Assembly (NCBI GenBank): GCA_036346225.1
Contig: JARFIW010001457.1
Coordinates: forward strand, 1 to 64,000
DNA length: 64,000 nucleotides
DNA from: Platerodrilus igneus
Taxonomy: Eukaryota; Arthropoda; Insecta; Coleoptera; Lycidae
Direction of reading: 5' to 3'
How positions within the stretch are numbered: the first letter of the stretch is position 1; each line of letters starts with the position of its first letter. The notes below the pieces were generated by a model. The model ran no database searches. It was given only the letters and a program-made list of their open reading frames with translations, and had not been told where the DNA came from. This document shows positions 53,078-62,147 of this stretch, piece after piece. Position numbers and translations under genes: made by a program.

Positions 53078-53810
53078 TCAACTACTTTTTATTTCCAGTC
53101 TTACACAGGTGTATGTTTCCGGGGAAAAGTTTACCAATTCACCCAAATGATCGACTAGTCTGATTGTAATATTATCAATTTCTGTCACGCTCAGCGGATA
53201 ATATATGACGTGGTTAGGTTCCTTTTCCAGATTATACCCGGGTGGTACAGATAGACTGAATTCGAATATGCTGTGCGTAAGAAAATTGTTTCTGAACGAT
53301 CCGCTGGTGATATTGGTTTCCACAAAATGTTTGAGACCGATATTATGTTCACTTGCTGATTAGCGATATGTACGATATCTGCAGCCAATTTGCGGTTGGT
53401 AAACCCCAAGATGCTTCCAATATTGTTTTTACGGTTTGCCCCAAAATCAATCGGTATACTGCTTCGTATAGAACACTTTAATGTATTATTGTTGGCACTC
53501 AGTTTAAAATATTTTCAATGTTCTCGTTGATGTCCGGCTTCTGACTGAACCATTTTTTGAAGACGTCCTGTATATATGCATTTATTTCTTCTAATTCGTA
53601 TGATCCGGGTTCAATGGTTATTCTGCGATGCTCTGGATCATTAAAGTATAATATGTTGTTTCCTGAATGTATGTTTTGCACAGTGTTACAAGTGTACAAT
53701 CCCACTAGACCCAAAGCATATTCACCGTCTTGTTTCAATTTAATTGGTGGGTAAATGGATCCTGTCGATATGACATTACCATACCCGAACACGCTCACTG
53801 TTTTAGCCAT
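53078..53810 (-). pseudogene. Polinton minor capsid (penton-like) protein, two frameshifts
   Basis: ATG 53810 (MAKTVSVFG). The first frame holds EYALGLVGLYTCNTVQNI and PGSYELEEINAYIQDVF and stops at 53499. The second holds SILGFTNRKLAADIVHI; the third (from about 53320) GYNLEKEPNHVIYYPLS and ITIRLVDHLGELVNF. Shifts lie near 53510 and 53325. The order and motifs match 8950-9637. It would be the vertex protein. The ATG overlaps the protease stop by 8 bases. Confidence 0.82.
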
Positions 53811-54177
53811 TGTCACTAAGAAACTTTAACACTAAATGTCCACAATTGTATGTGTTGTAAGTCTGCTCCGGTGCACTGTTGTAGTAAATTTTACAACCTC
53901 GAAAATATCTCTTTACTTCTTCCGGCGGTCTCAAGTCTCCAAACGAATCGTAATAATACACACTATTTCCACGTTTTCGGTACCCCACCCAATGTGTACC
54001 CGAACCTTTGGTGGTATCCAAATTAATCACTCCCGATTCGTTGACATGCGGTCTAATCTTAAGTAACTGATCTCTAGAAAAGACACCACGAAAATGAGGA
54101 ATGTTAGATGCGTGTTTCCTTATATCTACATCGGTGAGAGCTCTTCGAGGTAACTTGCTTAGTTTTTTGATACTTTT
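53803..54177 (-). CDS. Adenain-like protease, -1 frame without ATG
   Basis: A frame of 124 codons with catalytic GTHWVGY (His), YYDSFGDLRPP (acidic) and NCGHLVLKF (Cys), hence the capsid-maturation protease. It has no ATG before GTG-INLDTT, which is inside the conserved N-terminal region (LPRRALTDV, IPHFRGVFSRDQL). The open frame begins at 54177, overlaps the end of the PLA2/pVI ORF and is in its -1 frame, where A-AAA-AAC directly precedes the UAA stop. Expression as a frameshift fusion is a serious possibility. The alternative is loss of an ATG: Polinton-1 has ATG at the aligned position. Confidence 0.82.
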   Translation of the reverse strand, partial: KSIKKLSKLPRRALTDVDIRKHASNIPHFRGVFSRDQLLKIRPHVNESGVINLDTTKGSGTHWVGYRKRGNSVYYYDSFGDLRPPEEVKRYFRGCKIYYNSAPEQTYNTYNCGHLVLKFLSDNG

Positions 54178-54961
54178 TTACAAATGCCACGCCCCTGTTT
54201 GTACGGTTTCAAGAATAATGCTGTGCCTTTTTTGTATGGTTTTAGAAACATTCCATTTCCTTTTTTCCCAACGGTAATGGCTTCCATAGATCTGTTGTGT
54301 CGTTCGCTCTCCTTAAGCTGTTCGTTGGCTGTCTTGACATCATTTACTGCTTTAGCTATCCCCGCAGCACCACCTGTTAGTGCCCCTAGGGCACTTAGTC
54401 CCGCAAATATAGGAATCAATGGTAGAAAACCTCCTTTCTGTGGAACGGGTATAATACGTGGGACTTTAATTTTGTTTCTCCCACCGGCTCCTTTTATGAT
54501 TTTTTTACCAATTAGAATACCAACATCTAACAGCTTTTTCAAGTTGTCGGAGCCAACTCGGTCTATTGCGGATCGTATTTTCTTCAAAAATCCACCTTTA
54601 AAACTTATTTTCTTCTTTAAACCCATACCCATTTTTCTCTTCGCTTTCATAGCGTTTGTCACAAACCAAGCTGCGGCTTTTTCCCCAAACTTTGCGTTTT
54701 TAGACTTAACTCTCCCCCAGGCTTCTTCTTCTAAAATTTTATCTGCTCGGTGTCTGGCTGGAAGATTGTCGGGTACTTGGAGTATGCAATGTCGTGGTCT
54801 TTACACAATTTATCTAATTCGTTTATTCCAGGATCACCTCTTGCTAAGCGTTCATCCAACTTTGTACCAGGACCGCAGTACTGATAACCTGGAATATGCA
54901 GCTCAAACGGTAACCTGTTTATAGCGCTGTTGATTAAACCCTCTCCAGAACAGATAATCAT
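54159..54961 (-). pseudogene. PLA2-domain / pVI-like capsid protein, one frameshift
   Basis: ATG 54961. PLA2 domain: IPGYQYCGPGTKLDERLARG (Ca loop) and KDHDIAY (His-Asp). One base is lost near 54775, after SKYP, which moves the rest to the frame 54662-54159. That frame contains a basic helix (MKAKRKMGMGLKKK), PRIIPVPQKGGFLPLIPIF, a Gly/Ala-rich hydrophobic segment, and three LKPYK repeats near the C-terminus. A PLA2 plus membrane-active layout is known for Polintons. The C-terminal end overlaps the protease frame. Confidence 0.83.
54162..54168 (-). promoter_or_regulatory. Candidate -1 ribosomal frameshift site A-AAA-AAC
   Basis: In the PLA2/pVI frame the codons are TCA AAA AAC TAA. The heptamer A AAA AAC is a canonical X-XXY-YYZ slippery sequence, and the stop follows at once. 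The -1 frame then enters the protease. A short GC-containing palindrome (agagctct, about 54138-54145) lies downstream; I could not establish a strong stem-loop or pseudoknot. Confidence 0.45.
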
Positions 54962-55109
54962 GTGTTTACTCAAAAAAATCTCAAACTATACTAAATAAAT
55001 AAACAACAACGAGTCTATTTATACTTTTTCAAAAAAATTTACAATATATTTACAATAACAATACATTTACATCCATGTCTCTTGGGCTGTCTTTTATAAA
55101 ATACTCTTT
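54962..55109. other. Short AT-rich intergenic region
   Basis: Upstream of the PLA2/pVI ATG; no gene. A TATA-like tatttatact lies near 55017-55026 on the minus-strand upstream side. Confidence 0.4.
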
Positions 55110-55910
55110 CTAGTTATCACCATAACCAGAATCTTCAGATTCCGACAAATTTAAACGTCTAAACATTTCCACTAATGTTCTTGTACGCATCACATCTTGC
55201 ACAAATATATCCGGAAAACATATAACCAGCTCCAATGCATTTAGGGCGCTCTGATTCAATTCGTTGTAGAATAAAATATCGCCAATTCGAACTTCGCCTT
55301 CAATCAAGATTTTAATTCGTTTCTCCCCTTCAGTCAGAGTATTAAACCGATCACAATCATTTAAATTAGAATTAGCAACAAACCCTACTAATTCGCTGTA
55401 TAATGCTGGGAAGTCACGACTTTTCAGCTGCTTAAGTTGATACTCAAACAGCTCTCGCATATGGAATAGTTTACGGCACTCCAATTCGTTTATAACTATC
55501 GAGCTATTACCCATTATTATTTTTAACTGGAACGTTTCGTCCTCAGTTGATGCAGACACTGGTGACAGAGTGATAAAGAACAGAGCTCCTAGTTGTATGT
55601 GTAGATCTTCCGTTTCGGGTGCACCATTTAATCGAGTGTTTAGTACGTCACGAGAAAATACGTTGATTTGAAATTCCACTTGAAAATTTGTAAATGCCAA
55701 CCAATTTTCGTATGTCAATTCCAGAACATGGTTGTCACAATATTTCTTGCTACACACCAATCGTAATACGGGTTTTATTCTCTGGTTTATAACAAACCCA
55801 ATTTCCACATTATGAGGGTGTTCACCCAATTCACTTAAACTATACGTAAACTTATTAATCAGATTTTCGGTATACGAAACTTGTGCATCATTAACATCTA
55901 CAGACTCCAT
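55110..55910 (-). CDS. Unknown Polinton-2 ORF (266 aa)
   Basis: Intact from ATG 55910 to 55110. Acidic, mixed alpha/beta text: QVSYTENLINKFTYSLSELG, then LRLVCSKKYCDNHVLELTYENW, LFFITLSPVS, and a C-terminal LVEMFRRLNLSESEDSGYGDN with a Ser/Asp-rich tail. No transmembrane segment or known catalytic motif seen. It is divergent from the polymerase gene and shares the 373-bp region between them, which suits an early or regulatory gene; that is inference. No homologue is visible in Polinton-1. Confidence 0.65.
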   Translation of the reverse strand: MESVDVNDAQVSYTENLINKFTYSLSELGEHPHNVEIGFVINQRIKPVLRLVCSKKYCDNHVLELTYENWLAFTNFQVEFQINVFSRDVLNTRLNGAPETEDLHIQLGALFFITLSPVSASTEDETFQLKIIMGNSSIVINELECRKLFHMRELFEYQLKQLKSRDFPALYSELVGFVANSNLNDCDRFNTLTEGEKRIKILIEGEVRIGDILFYNELNQSALNALELVICFPDIFVQDVMRTRTLVEMFRRLNLSESEDSGYGDN

Positions 55911-55935
55911 TGCTTTGCACTGATTTCACCGAGAT

Positions 55936-55971
55936 GACTGAGAAGGATGCTATGCAGATCATCCTTTTAAA
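55936..55971 (-). promoter_or_regulatory. Promoter of the 266-aa ORF: TATA-like box and Inr
   Basis: On the minus strand TTTAAAAGG (55971-55963) lies about 32 bases before the A of TCAGTC (55939), which is 29 bases from the ATG. Box and initiator have standard RNA polymerase II spacing. Confidence 0.55.
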
Positions 55972-56179
55972 TGTTTCAGGGTTGTTGTTGCGCATGCTCC
56001 TCATTATCATTTGCAGTATTTTACAGACAGGCATGAACTAGTTTGTAATCCGATTCAAGGTTAGTTAAGAATATTAGGTTTTACTGGTGTGATTAGACTA
56101 GTTTGGAATGTTACTCAAGGTTAAACGACGCTGGGTTTCACCTAATTTAAAAGTAAACTAGCTAATTATACCATTTATG

Positions 56180-56215
56180 TATAAAAGCATGGTACGAGGC
56201 GATATAAATTCAGTT
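56180..56215 (+). promoter_or_regulatory. Promoter of the DNA polymerase gene: TATA box and Inr
   Basis: TATAAAAG at 56180-56187 and the arthropod initiator TCAGTT at 56210-56215 (A at 56212) are 32 bp apart, the standard distance. The ATG follows at 56284. Confidence 0.65.
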
Positions 56216-56716
56216 TCTGCTTAGTCTTTGACTAGTTACAACGGTTAAAAAGCTTTGACCAGTTTTAATTTTCTTATAGAAAAATGTCTTCCTTTGTCTG
56301 CAACGTCTGCGGGGCTGTCTTCTCAAGGGGTGATAATTTGAAGAGGCATCTGCTCCAACAACATGACGTAGCATCGAAATCCACCGGTCTTTTTGTTTGC
56401 GATGTGTGCCCGGCATCCTTCTCGCGGAGGGACAGCCTAAAACGTCACAAGGATGCCAAGCATGGTGCAGTGGTACCAGTTGCAGGCCCATCCGGGGTCA
56501 AACGACCTGCTGCGTCGACGGTTGAGGGACCTGTCCCCAAGAAGTCGCGAAGATGCGAAGAGTGTGATGTGGACGTCACCAACTTGGCAGCCCACCAGCG
56601 CTCCAACACTCACAAGACTGCTGCTAGCTGTGTCCTGGATGGAGGCGTAGAGGTTGTAGCTACCGCTTTTAAAACAAGAGTAGCTACATACAGAGTTAAA
56701 AATGCTAATACTAGTG

Positions 56717-56767
56717 GTATGTATACTTTCAAAACATTGAATGAGTGTTTAACCTAGTTATTTCTAG
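56717..56767 (+). other. Intron 1 of DNA polymerase B (51 bp)
   Basis: gtatgt...tttctag. A TAA lies inside it, and removal joins NANTS to DISEF in frame. A branch-like tttaac lies near its 3' side. Confidence 0.8.
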
Positions 56768-57022
56768 ACATCTCAGAATTTTTGCGTCAGCAGAAAGAGA
56801 GGTTCATCGCATTAGTTGGTGAGAAATTAAAAGATCACCTATCCCTCAAGGTTAACTTGGAGGTGTTTGGTGGTTACACCAAGATGGACAGTGTTGAAGA
56901 TGTTAAATCTTTCAACACTCGAAATGTTGTGATCACCTCCTCCAGTAACCTAGGGGAGATCTACAATTCCTTTATGGAGGTAATGTCGGCAAAGTCTGAG
57001 GAGTTCCAGGAGCGTGATTCTG

Positions 57023-57067
57023 GTTAGTTACTACAATTATTGATTTTTTCTAATTTGTAAGTTTTAG
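57023..57067 (+). other. Intron 2 of DNA polymerase B (45 bp)
   Basis: gttagt...gttttag with a ttctaat branch-like motif. Removal joins ERDSG to WSLKQALYL in frame. The donor gttagt is slightly atypical and 45 bp is very short. Confidence 0.75.
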
Positions 57068-60000
57068 GATGGAGTCTTAAACAGGCGTTGTACTTGGAGA
57101 TTAATGTAAACAAGTACAATCCTTTGCGTGGGTCTTCGTACATCGAGCTCCCCAAATGGGTTCGAAACACCAGAGCAGTTATTAATATACAAAATGGCGA
57201 CAACGCATGCTTTGCCTGGTGTGTAGTGGCTGCATTGTACCCCGTTAATGAGCACTCTAATCGTGTATCGAGCTACCCGCATTACGGTACGATACTCAAT
57301 TTGACAGGACTGCAGTTCCCAATGCTCATAAAGGATATACCCCGGTTCGAGGAGCAGAATGCTATAAGCATTAATGTTTTTGGTATAGAAGGCAAGTCGA
57401 TTGTGGGGCCGCTTCACTTTACAGCACGCAAGAGGGATCGGCACGTAAATCTTTTGTACATCCAGGAAGGAGATACAAATCATTTTTGTTTGATCAACAA
57501 TTTAAGCGGATTGGTTAAAACTCAGCTATCTGCCCGCACAGGACTCAATCTGTTATGCGATGGATGCCTGATATATTTTCGTTCGGAGGAGGAGTTACAC
57601 CGACATACAGAGCATGAATGCAACCATATTGTGACTACAATGCCGACTGCAGCTAAATGTGCTGGAATTTGTTAATATTCACAAACAAATGACTGTACCG
57701 TTTGTGATATACGCTGATTTCGAGTCGGTGCTAAAACCTATTAGTACTGCTACTCCAGATACATCTTCTTCATTCACCAATAATGTGCAGGAGCACAAGC
57801 CGTACAGCTTCGCATACTACATAAAATGTTCATACGATGACTCGTTTAACAAGTTTGAGCTGTACAGGGGGCCTGAAGCTGCCAAAGTGTTTATGGAGAA
57901 GATGGAAGAAGAAGCTCGACGACTGGGTGAAATTTTAAAAACAAACACCCCCATGCTTCCAATGGAACCCCTAGATGAGTTGTTGTTTCATATGACAGTG
58001 GATTGCGGAATTTGTAAAAAGCCTCTTGGGAGTGAAAGAGTTAGGGATCACGACCACTTGACTGGTCGCTTTCGCTCCGCTGCACACCCGCAGTGCAATA
58101 TAAAGTACAGGGTACCTCATTTCATCCCTGTTGTATTTCACAATTTAAGCGGGTACGATAGCCATTTTATTGTGAAGGAGTTGGGGTATGATAAAGAGAG
58201 GATCACTGTAATCCCTAATAATAAGGAGCGTTTCGTATCGTTCACTAAAAATGTGAGGTTATATGGTGAACAACCAGAGGAGTGTGATGGCGAGCCTGAA
58301 GAATCTGACAATACAGCGGTACAGCTCAGGTTTATAGACTCGTTAAGATTCATGGCTTCATCGTTGGACAAGTTGAGTCAGAATCTTGATACTATTCAGT
58401 TTGTGGAGACTCGCAAATACTACCCCGATGAGCAAGAGTTTGGGTTGTTGACGCGGAAAGGTGTTTTTCCATACAACTATATTACCGATGCTGTAGTACT
58501 GAACGAGACATCATTACCACCGAAAGAAGCCTTTTTTAATAATTTAACATCTATGGATATCAGCGATGCGGACTACGAGTACGCACAGAAGGTGTGGAAT
58601 ACGTTTGGCATTTGCACGCTTGGGGAGTATAGCGATTTATACCTGAAAACTGATGTGCTACTACTTGCAGATATTTTTGAAAACTTCCGCTCTGTATGCA
58701 GGCAGACGTATGATCTGGATCCGTGCCAGTACCTGACAGCTCCAAGTTTAAGCTGGGATGCGATGCTTAAGCATACTGGTGTAAAACTGGAGCTGTTGAT
58801 GAACATTAGCATGCATAATTTTATTAAGGCTGGAATCAGGGGAGGCTTGACTCAATGCAGCCAACGATATGCTAGAGCGAATAATAGGTATATGGAGAAT
58901 TACAACCCTGACGAGCCATCCAAGTACCTAGCATATCTGGATGCTAATAATCTTTATGGGTGGGCAATGAGACAGCACCTGCCCATTGGTGATTTTAGAT
59001 GGGTGGATGCTAGAAAGATTGCTCTCCTGAAAGAACTAATTTTGAATATACCTGAAACCAATGAGAAATGTTATATTCTAGAAGTAGATCTGGAGTATCC
59101 CGAACATCTACACCATTCCCACAACGATCTACCCTTCTGTCCTGAAAACATGGTACCTCCATCACCCAAATCAAAGACCCCTAAATTGTTAGCAACTCTG
59201 TCGGAAAAGAAAAACTATATTATTCATTATCGGAATTTGCAACAGTGTATTGCGATACGGTCTAAAACTAAAAGCAATCCACCGGGTTTTAGAGTTTACT
59301 CAGTCTCCATGGTTGAAGGCGTATATCGACCTTAACACCGGGTTGAGGATGTCGGCGAAAAACGCATTTGAGAAAGACTTTTATAAATTAATGAATAATG
59401 CGGTGTTCGGGAAGACTATGGAGAACGTGGACAAACGTGTAGATGTGAAAATCGTGACCCGGTGGGATGCTTCTGGTAAATGGTTGTGCGCGAACAAGCT
59501 AATTGCTCGACCAAACTTTAACAGTTGCTTAGTGTTGGGGGAAAATCTGGCGATTATACAGATGAATCGTGTAAAAGTGAAGTACGACAAGCCGATTTAT
59601 GCAGGATTGTCAATTTTAGATCTGTCCAAAACGCTAATGTACGACTTTCACTACAGTACTATGGTTCCTCTGTATGGTCCCAGATTGTCCCTGCTTTATA
59701 CAGATACAGACTCCTTAGTGTATAGTGTGCAAACTGAAGACTTGTATAGTGACATTAGTGCAAACATTGAGCATTTTGATACAAGTGATTACCCTCCAAA
59801 CAATAAGTACAGTATACCGCGTGTGAACAAAAAAGTTGTGGGGAAATTTAAAGACGAGTTTTGTGGCGATTTGGTGTTGGAATTTGTAGGTAGTAGGGCT
59901 AAGTCCTACTGCATTATTAGTGAAAAGGATATTGTTAAAAAAATTAAGGGTGTTAGTCGTAGTGTGGTGGCGGGGATTAGTGTAGATAGTTTTAGGGATG

Positions 60001-60176
60001 TTGTTATTAATAATAGAGATGCCCTCATGCATACGATGGTGTCAATCCGGAGTAAGAAACACCAACTTTATACACAGCTTATTAATAAAATCAGTTTATC
60101 GGGCGCAGATGACAAGCGTTACGTCATCCCCGGAAGCATATCAACCTACGCATGGGGGCATAAAGATATAAGATAG

Positions 60177-60497
60177 TTGTTTATATTTGTATATATTTTA
60201 TTATGTATATATAGTATGTATGTAAGTTATAAGAAATACCTACCATCCCCATCCTTAAAATTTCCTTTGATCCCGGCGACATGTGTTTACCTCCACGTGG
60301 TGTCGCTGGACGGTAAAACATATTGTTAGATTAACAATATGTTTTATTGACCGAAAACACGTTTCCTCTTTTTTACATTAATCTCTTTTTGTTATAGATC
60401 TATTTAAACAGCACATTAATCTCTTTTTTGTTACAGGTTAAACTACTTGGATTTGGTTAAACGAAGAAGATTAATGTTATACTTTGTAAAAATTGTA
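60177..60497. other. Polymerase 3' region of Polinton-2
   Basis: No gene. Contains a short inverted repeat (acatattgttagattaacaatatgt, about 60318-60343) that could form a hairpin after the polymerase stop. Confidence 0.5.
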
Positions 60498-61143
60498 ATT
60501 AGTTTATTAAACTGTAAATTGGATAAAATAAATTATTAAATTTGCGTGCTTAATTTATGTATTGGTTAAAGCATATGTCTTGGATAGCGAAAAAGGTTTT
60601 AAAAAATGGAGTTAAATATATACGAGCAAAAATTTTAAAGAGGTTTGAGAGCTTAAAGTGTAACTTTGCAAGAAGTAGTCCGATTTCAAATCTGTTTGCA
60701 GATTCGAATTCTGCATAAAATTTTAGACTAACAAGATGTATTGCATGTATAAAAAATTTTATAAGAACGCTCAAAAGTCGCTTCAGGTAAGAAATCTTAA
60801 AATGAGGGTAGCTCCCTGGGGGATGATGCTATCTAAAAAATTCCTAGAGATTTGGGTAGCTGAGAAAATTCTAATATTAATTGATACCAAACAAGATAGG
60901 TTTAACTCGAAAGATAAAAAATGGCTAGTCGAAGAAAACTATTTGGTCCAGAATGTTAGCGGTAAAAAAAATCTTAAAAATAGGTTTATCTCGTGTGTGG
61001 AAATGAGGATGCTCATTTATCTCGAAAGATGAAAAATTTAAGATATATTTATCTCGAAAGATGAAAAATGGTTAGTCGAAGAAAACTTTTTGGTCCAGAT
61101 GTGTGAGGAAATGTGGGTCTGATTACGCCCATAATGTACTACT
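60498..61143 (-). repeat. Polinton-2 right terminal inverted repeat
   Basis: About 646 bp, inverse of 45693-46350. The inner 60 bp are less well matched. It ends ataatgtactact, then the TSD agcggg. Confidence 0.92.
60736..61032 (+). CDS. 98-codon ORF inside Polinton-2 right TIR
   Basis: Mirror of 45823-46119, ATG to stop. Visible differences are confined to the segment after DTKQD. Confidence 0.35.
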   Translation: MYCMYKKFYKNAQKSLQVRNLKMRVAPWGMMLSKKFLEIWVAEKILILIDTKQDRFNSKDKKWLVEENYLVQNVSGKKNLKNRFISCVEMRMLIYLER

Positions 61144-62147
61144 AGCGGGTTAAGAAAAAAGTATAGTTTTTGGACAAGCGTCCAAGAGAAGGTAGAGAGT
61201 TGTCCCTATTAAACACAGCGCAGTCTGGAGGACCACCTGCGATATTAATCCGACAAAATAAGGTATACACATTTTTAAAATTCACTAGACTCCTAAGAGA
61301 GCTAGTACGATCATTTTCCTAACGAGTGCTTCGACTACGATAAGAAAATCAGACAAAGGTAGACACGACAACTTAAAGGTATCATTACAGATACAAACAC
61401 ACAAAAACAAACTGTTTTAAGGTAGTATTTCATAACGGTAGCACCCTAAACACACAAAAATGCCCAATTATAAGCAGTTAAATACAGATACACTGTCCCA
61501 ATATGCTAAAACAACCGAGAGTTTAATAAGATAACAGTAAGAAGCAATAGCCTCTCACCACAAAGTTCAATAAAAAACAACGAAAAAAAATGTTTATAAG
61601 TTATGTTGATTTAGTAGTAAAAGAAAGAAATAATGATGTAGTATAATGTAGGCGACTGCAATAATTCAGAAGAAAAACACATGGAATAGGTAGTCCTAGT
61701 CTTTGCAACTGCGAATATGAACTATTTCTTACAATGGCATAGGTCATGACTCCTATGTTGGCCCAAAGAAAAAATCATCCACTCAACATCAGCTAAAACC
61801 AATCATAAAAATTCAATGAGCTATTTCAACCAAAGTTACGACAATTACCACACAATTAAACCATATAAGAGAAATACTAAAAACCAAATAATATGTAGTA
61901 GGAAAAGTTCAAGGGTTAATCAAATGAAACGACAGAGTTATATTGGGGGGTGTAGAGGATGAAGTGACACACAACCAACGGTATAGTCAAGGAAAAGTCA
62001 ACCAAAAGAAAAGGTTTAAGGTAAATGAGTTAAACGTATAAAACGTAGGTGTATAAGAGAAGGAATAAGTAATTAAAGTTAACTAATTGATGGTGAGAAC
62101 AAAAAAAAAAATTAGGTAAATAGTGAGGAGCATGGAACATGAAAAAC
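61144..62147. other. Gypsy-2 3' untranslated region (probable)
   Basis: About 1 kb between Polinton-2 and the stop of a minus-strand Gypsy pol. AT-rich without a convincing frame. In Gypsy-2's sense it is downstream of pol and continues across Polinton-2 into 45692-43180. No LTR boundary could be fixed. Confidence 0.5.

Larger units (their letters stand above)
56284..60176 (+). pseudogene. Protein-primed DNA polymerase B with C2H2 fingers, two introns, two frameshifts
   Basis: Exon 1 starts MSSFVCNVCGAVFSRGDNLK, with two C2H2 fingers and a third CxxC...H...H. Two GT-AG introns (56717-56767 and 57023-57067) restore the frame exactly. Exon 3 has WVRNTRAVINIQNGDNACFAWC and a finger-like C..C..H..H. 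The exonuclease motifs are YADFES, HNLSGYDSHF and YLKTDVLLLAD. An inserted CGICKKPLG...VRDHDHLTGRFR resembles endonuclease VII. The polymerase motifs are DANNLYGWAM, KLMNNAVFGK and YTDTDSL. One-base shifts near 57655 and near 59250 disrupt exon 3. It would replicate the element from a terminal protein. Polinton-1 lacks it. Confidence 0.92.
45693..61143. mobile_element. Polinton-2 (Maverick) element
   Basis: A 15,451-bp element starting agtagtacattatgggcg and ending with the inverse, flanked by the 6-bp TSD agcggg (45687-45692, 61144-61149). Minus-strand genes, from left to right on the map, are exonuclease-like, integrase, fibre-like, conserved ORF, ATPase, microprotein/capsid, penton, protease, PLA2/pVI and an unknown ORF. 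DNA polymerase B lies on the plus strand. Capsid, ATPase and integrase are uninterrupted, while penton, PLA2/pVI, conserved ORF, fibre and polymerase carry one to a few frameshifts, so decay is recent. Confidence 0.96.

Noticed and set aside
54184..54924. 246-codon plus-strand frame opposite the PLA2/pVI gene
   Set aside because: Antisense to a recognisable family with composition mirroring it; proline/phenylalanine-rich shadow.
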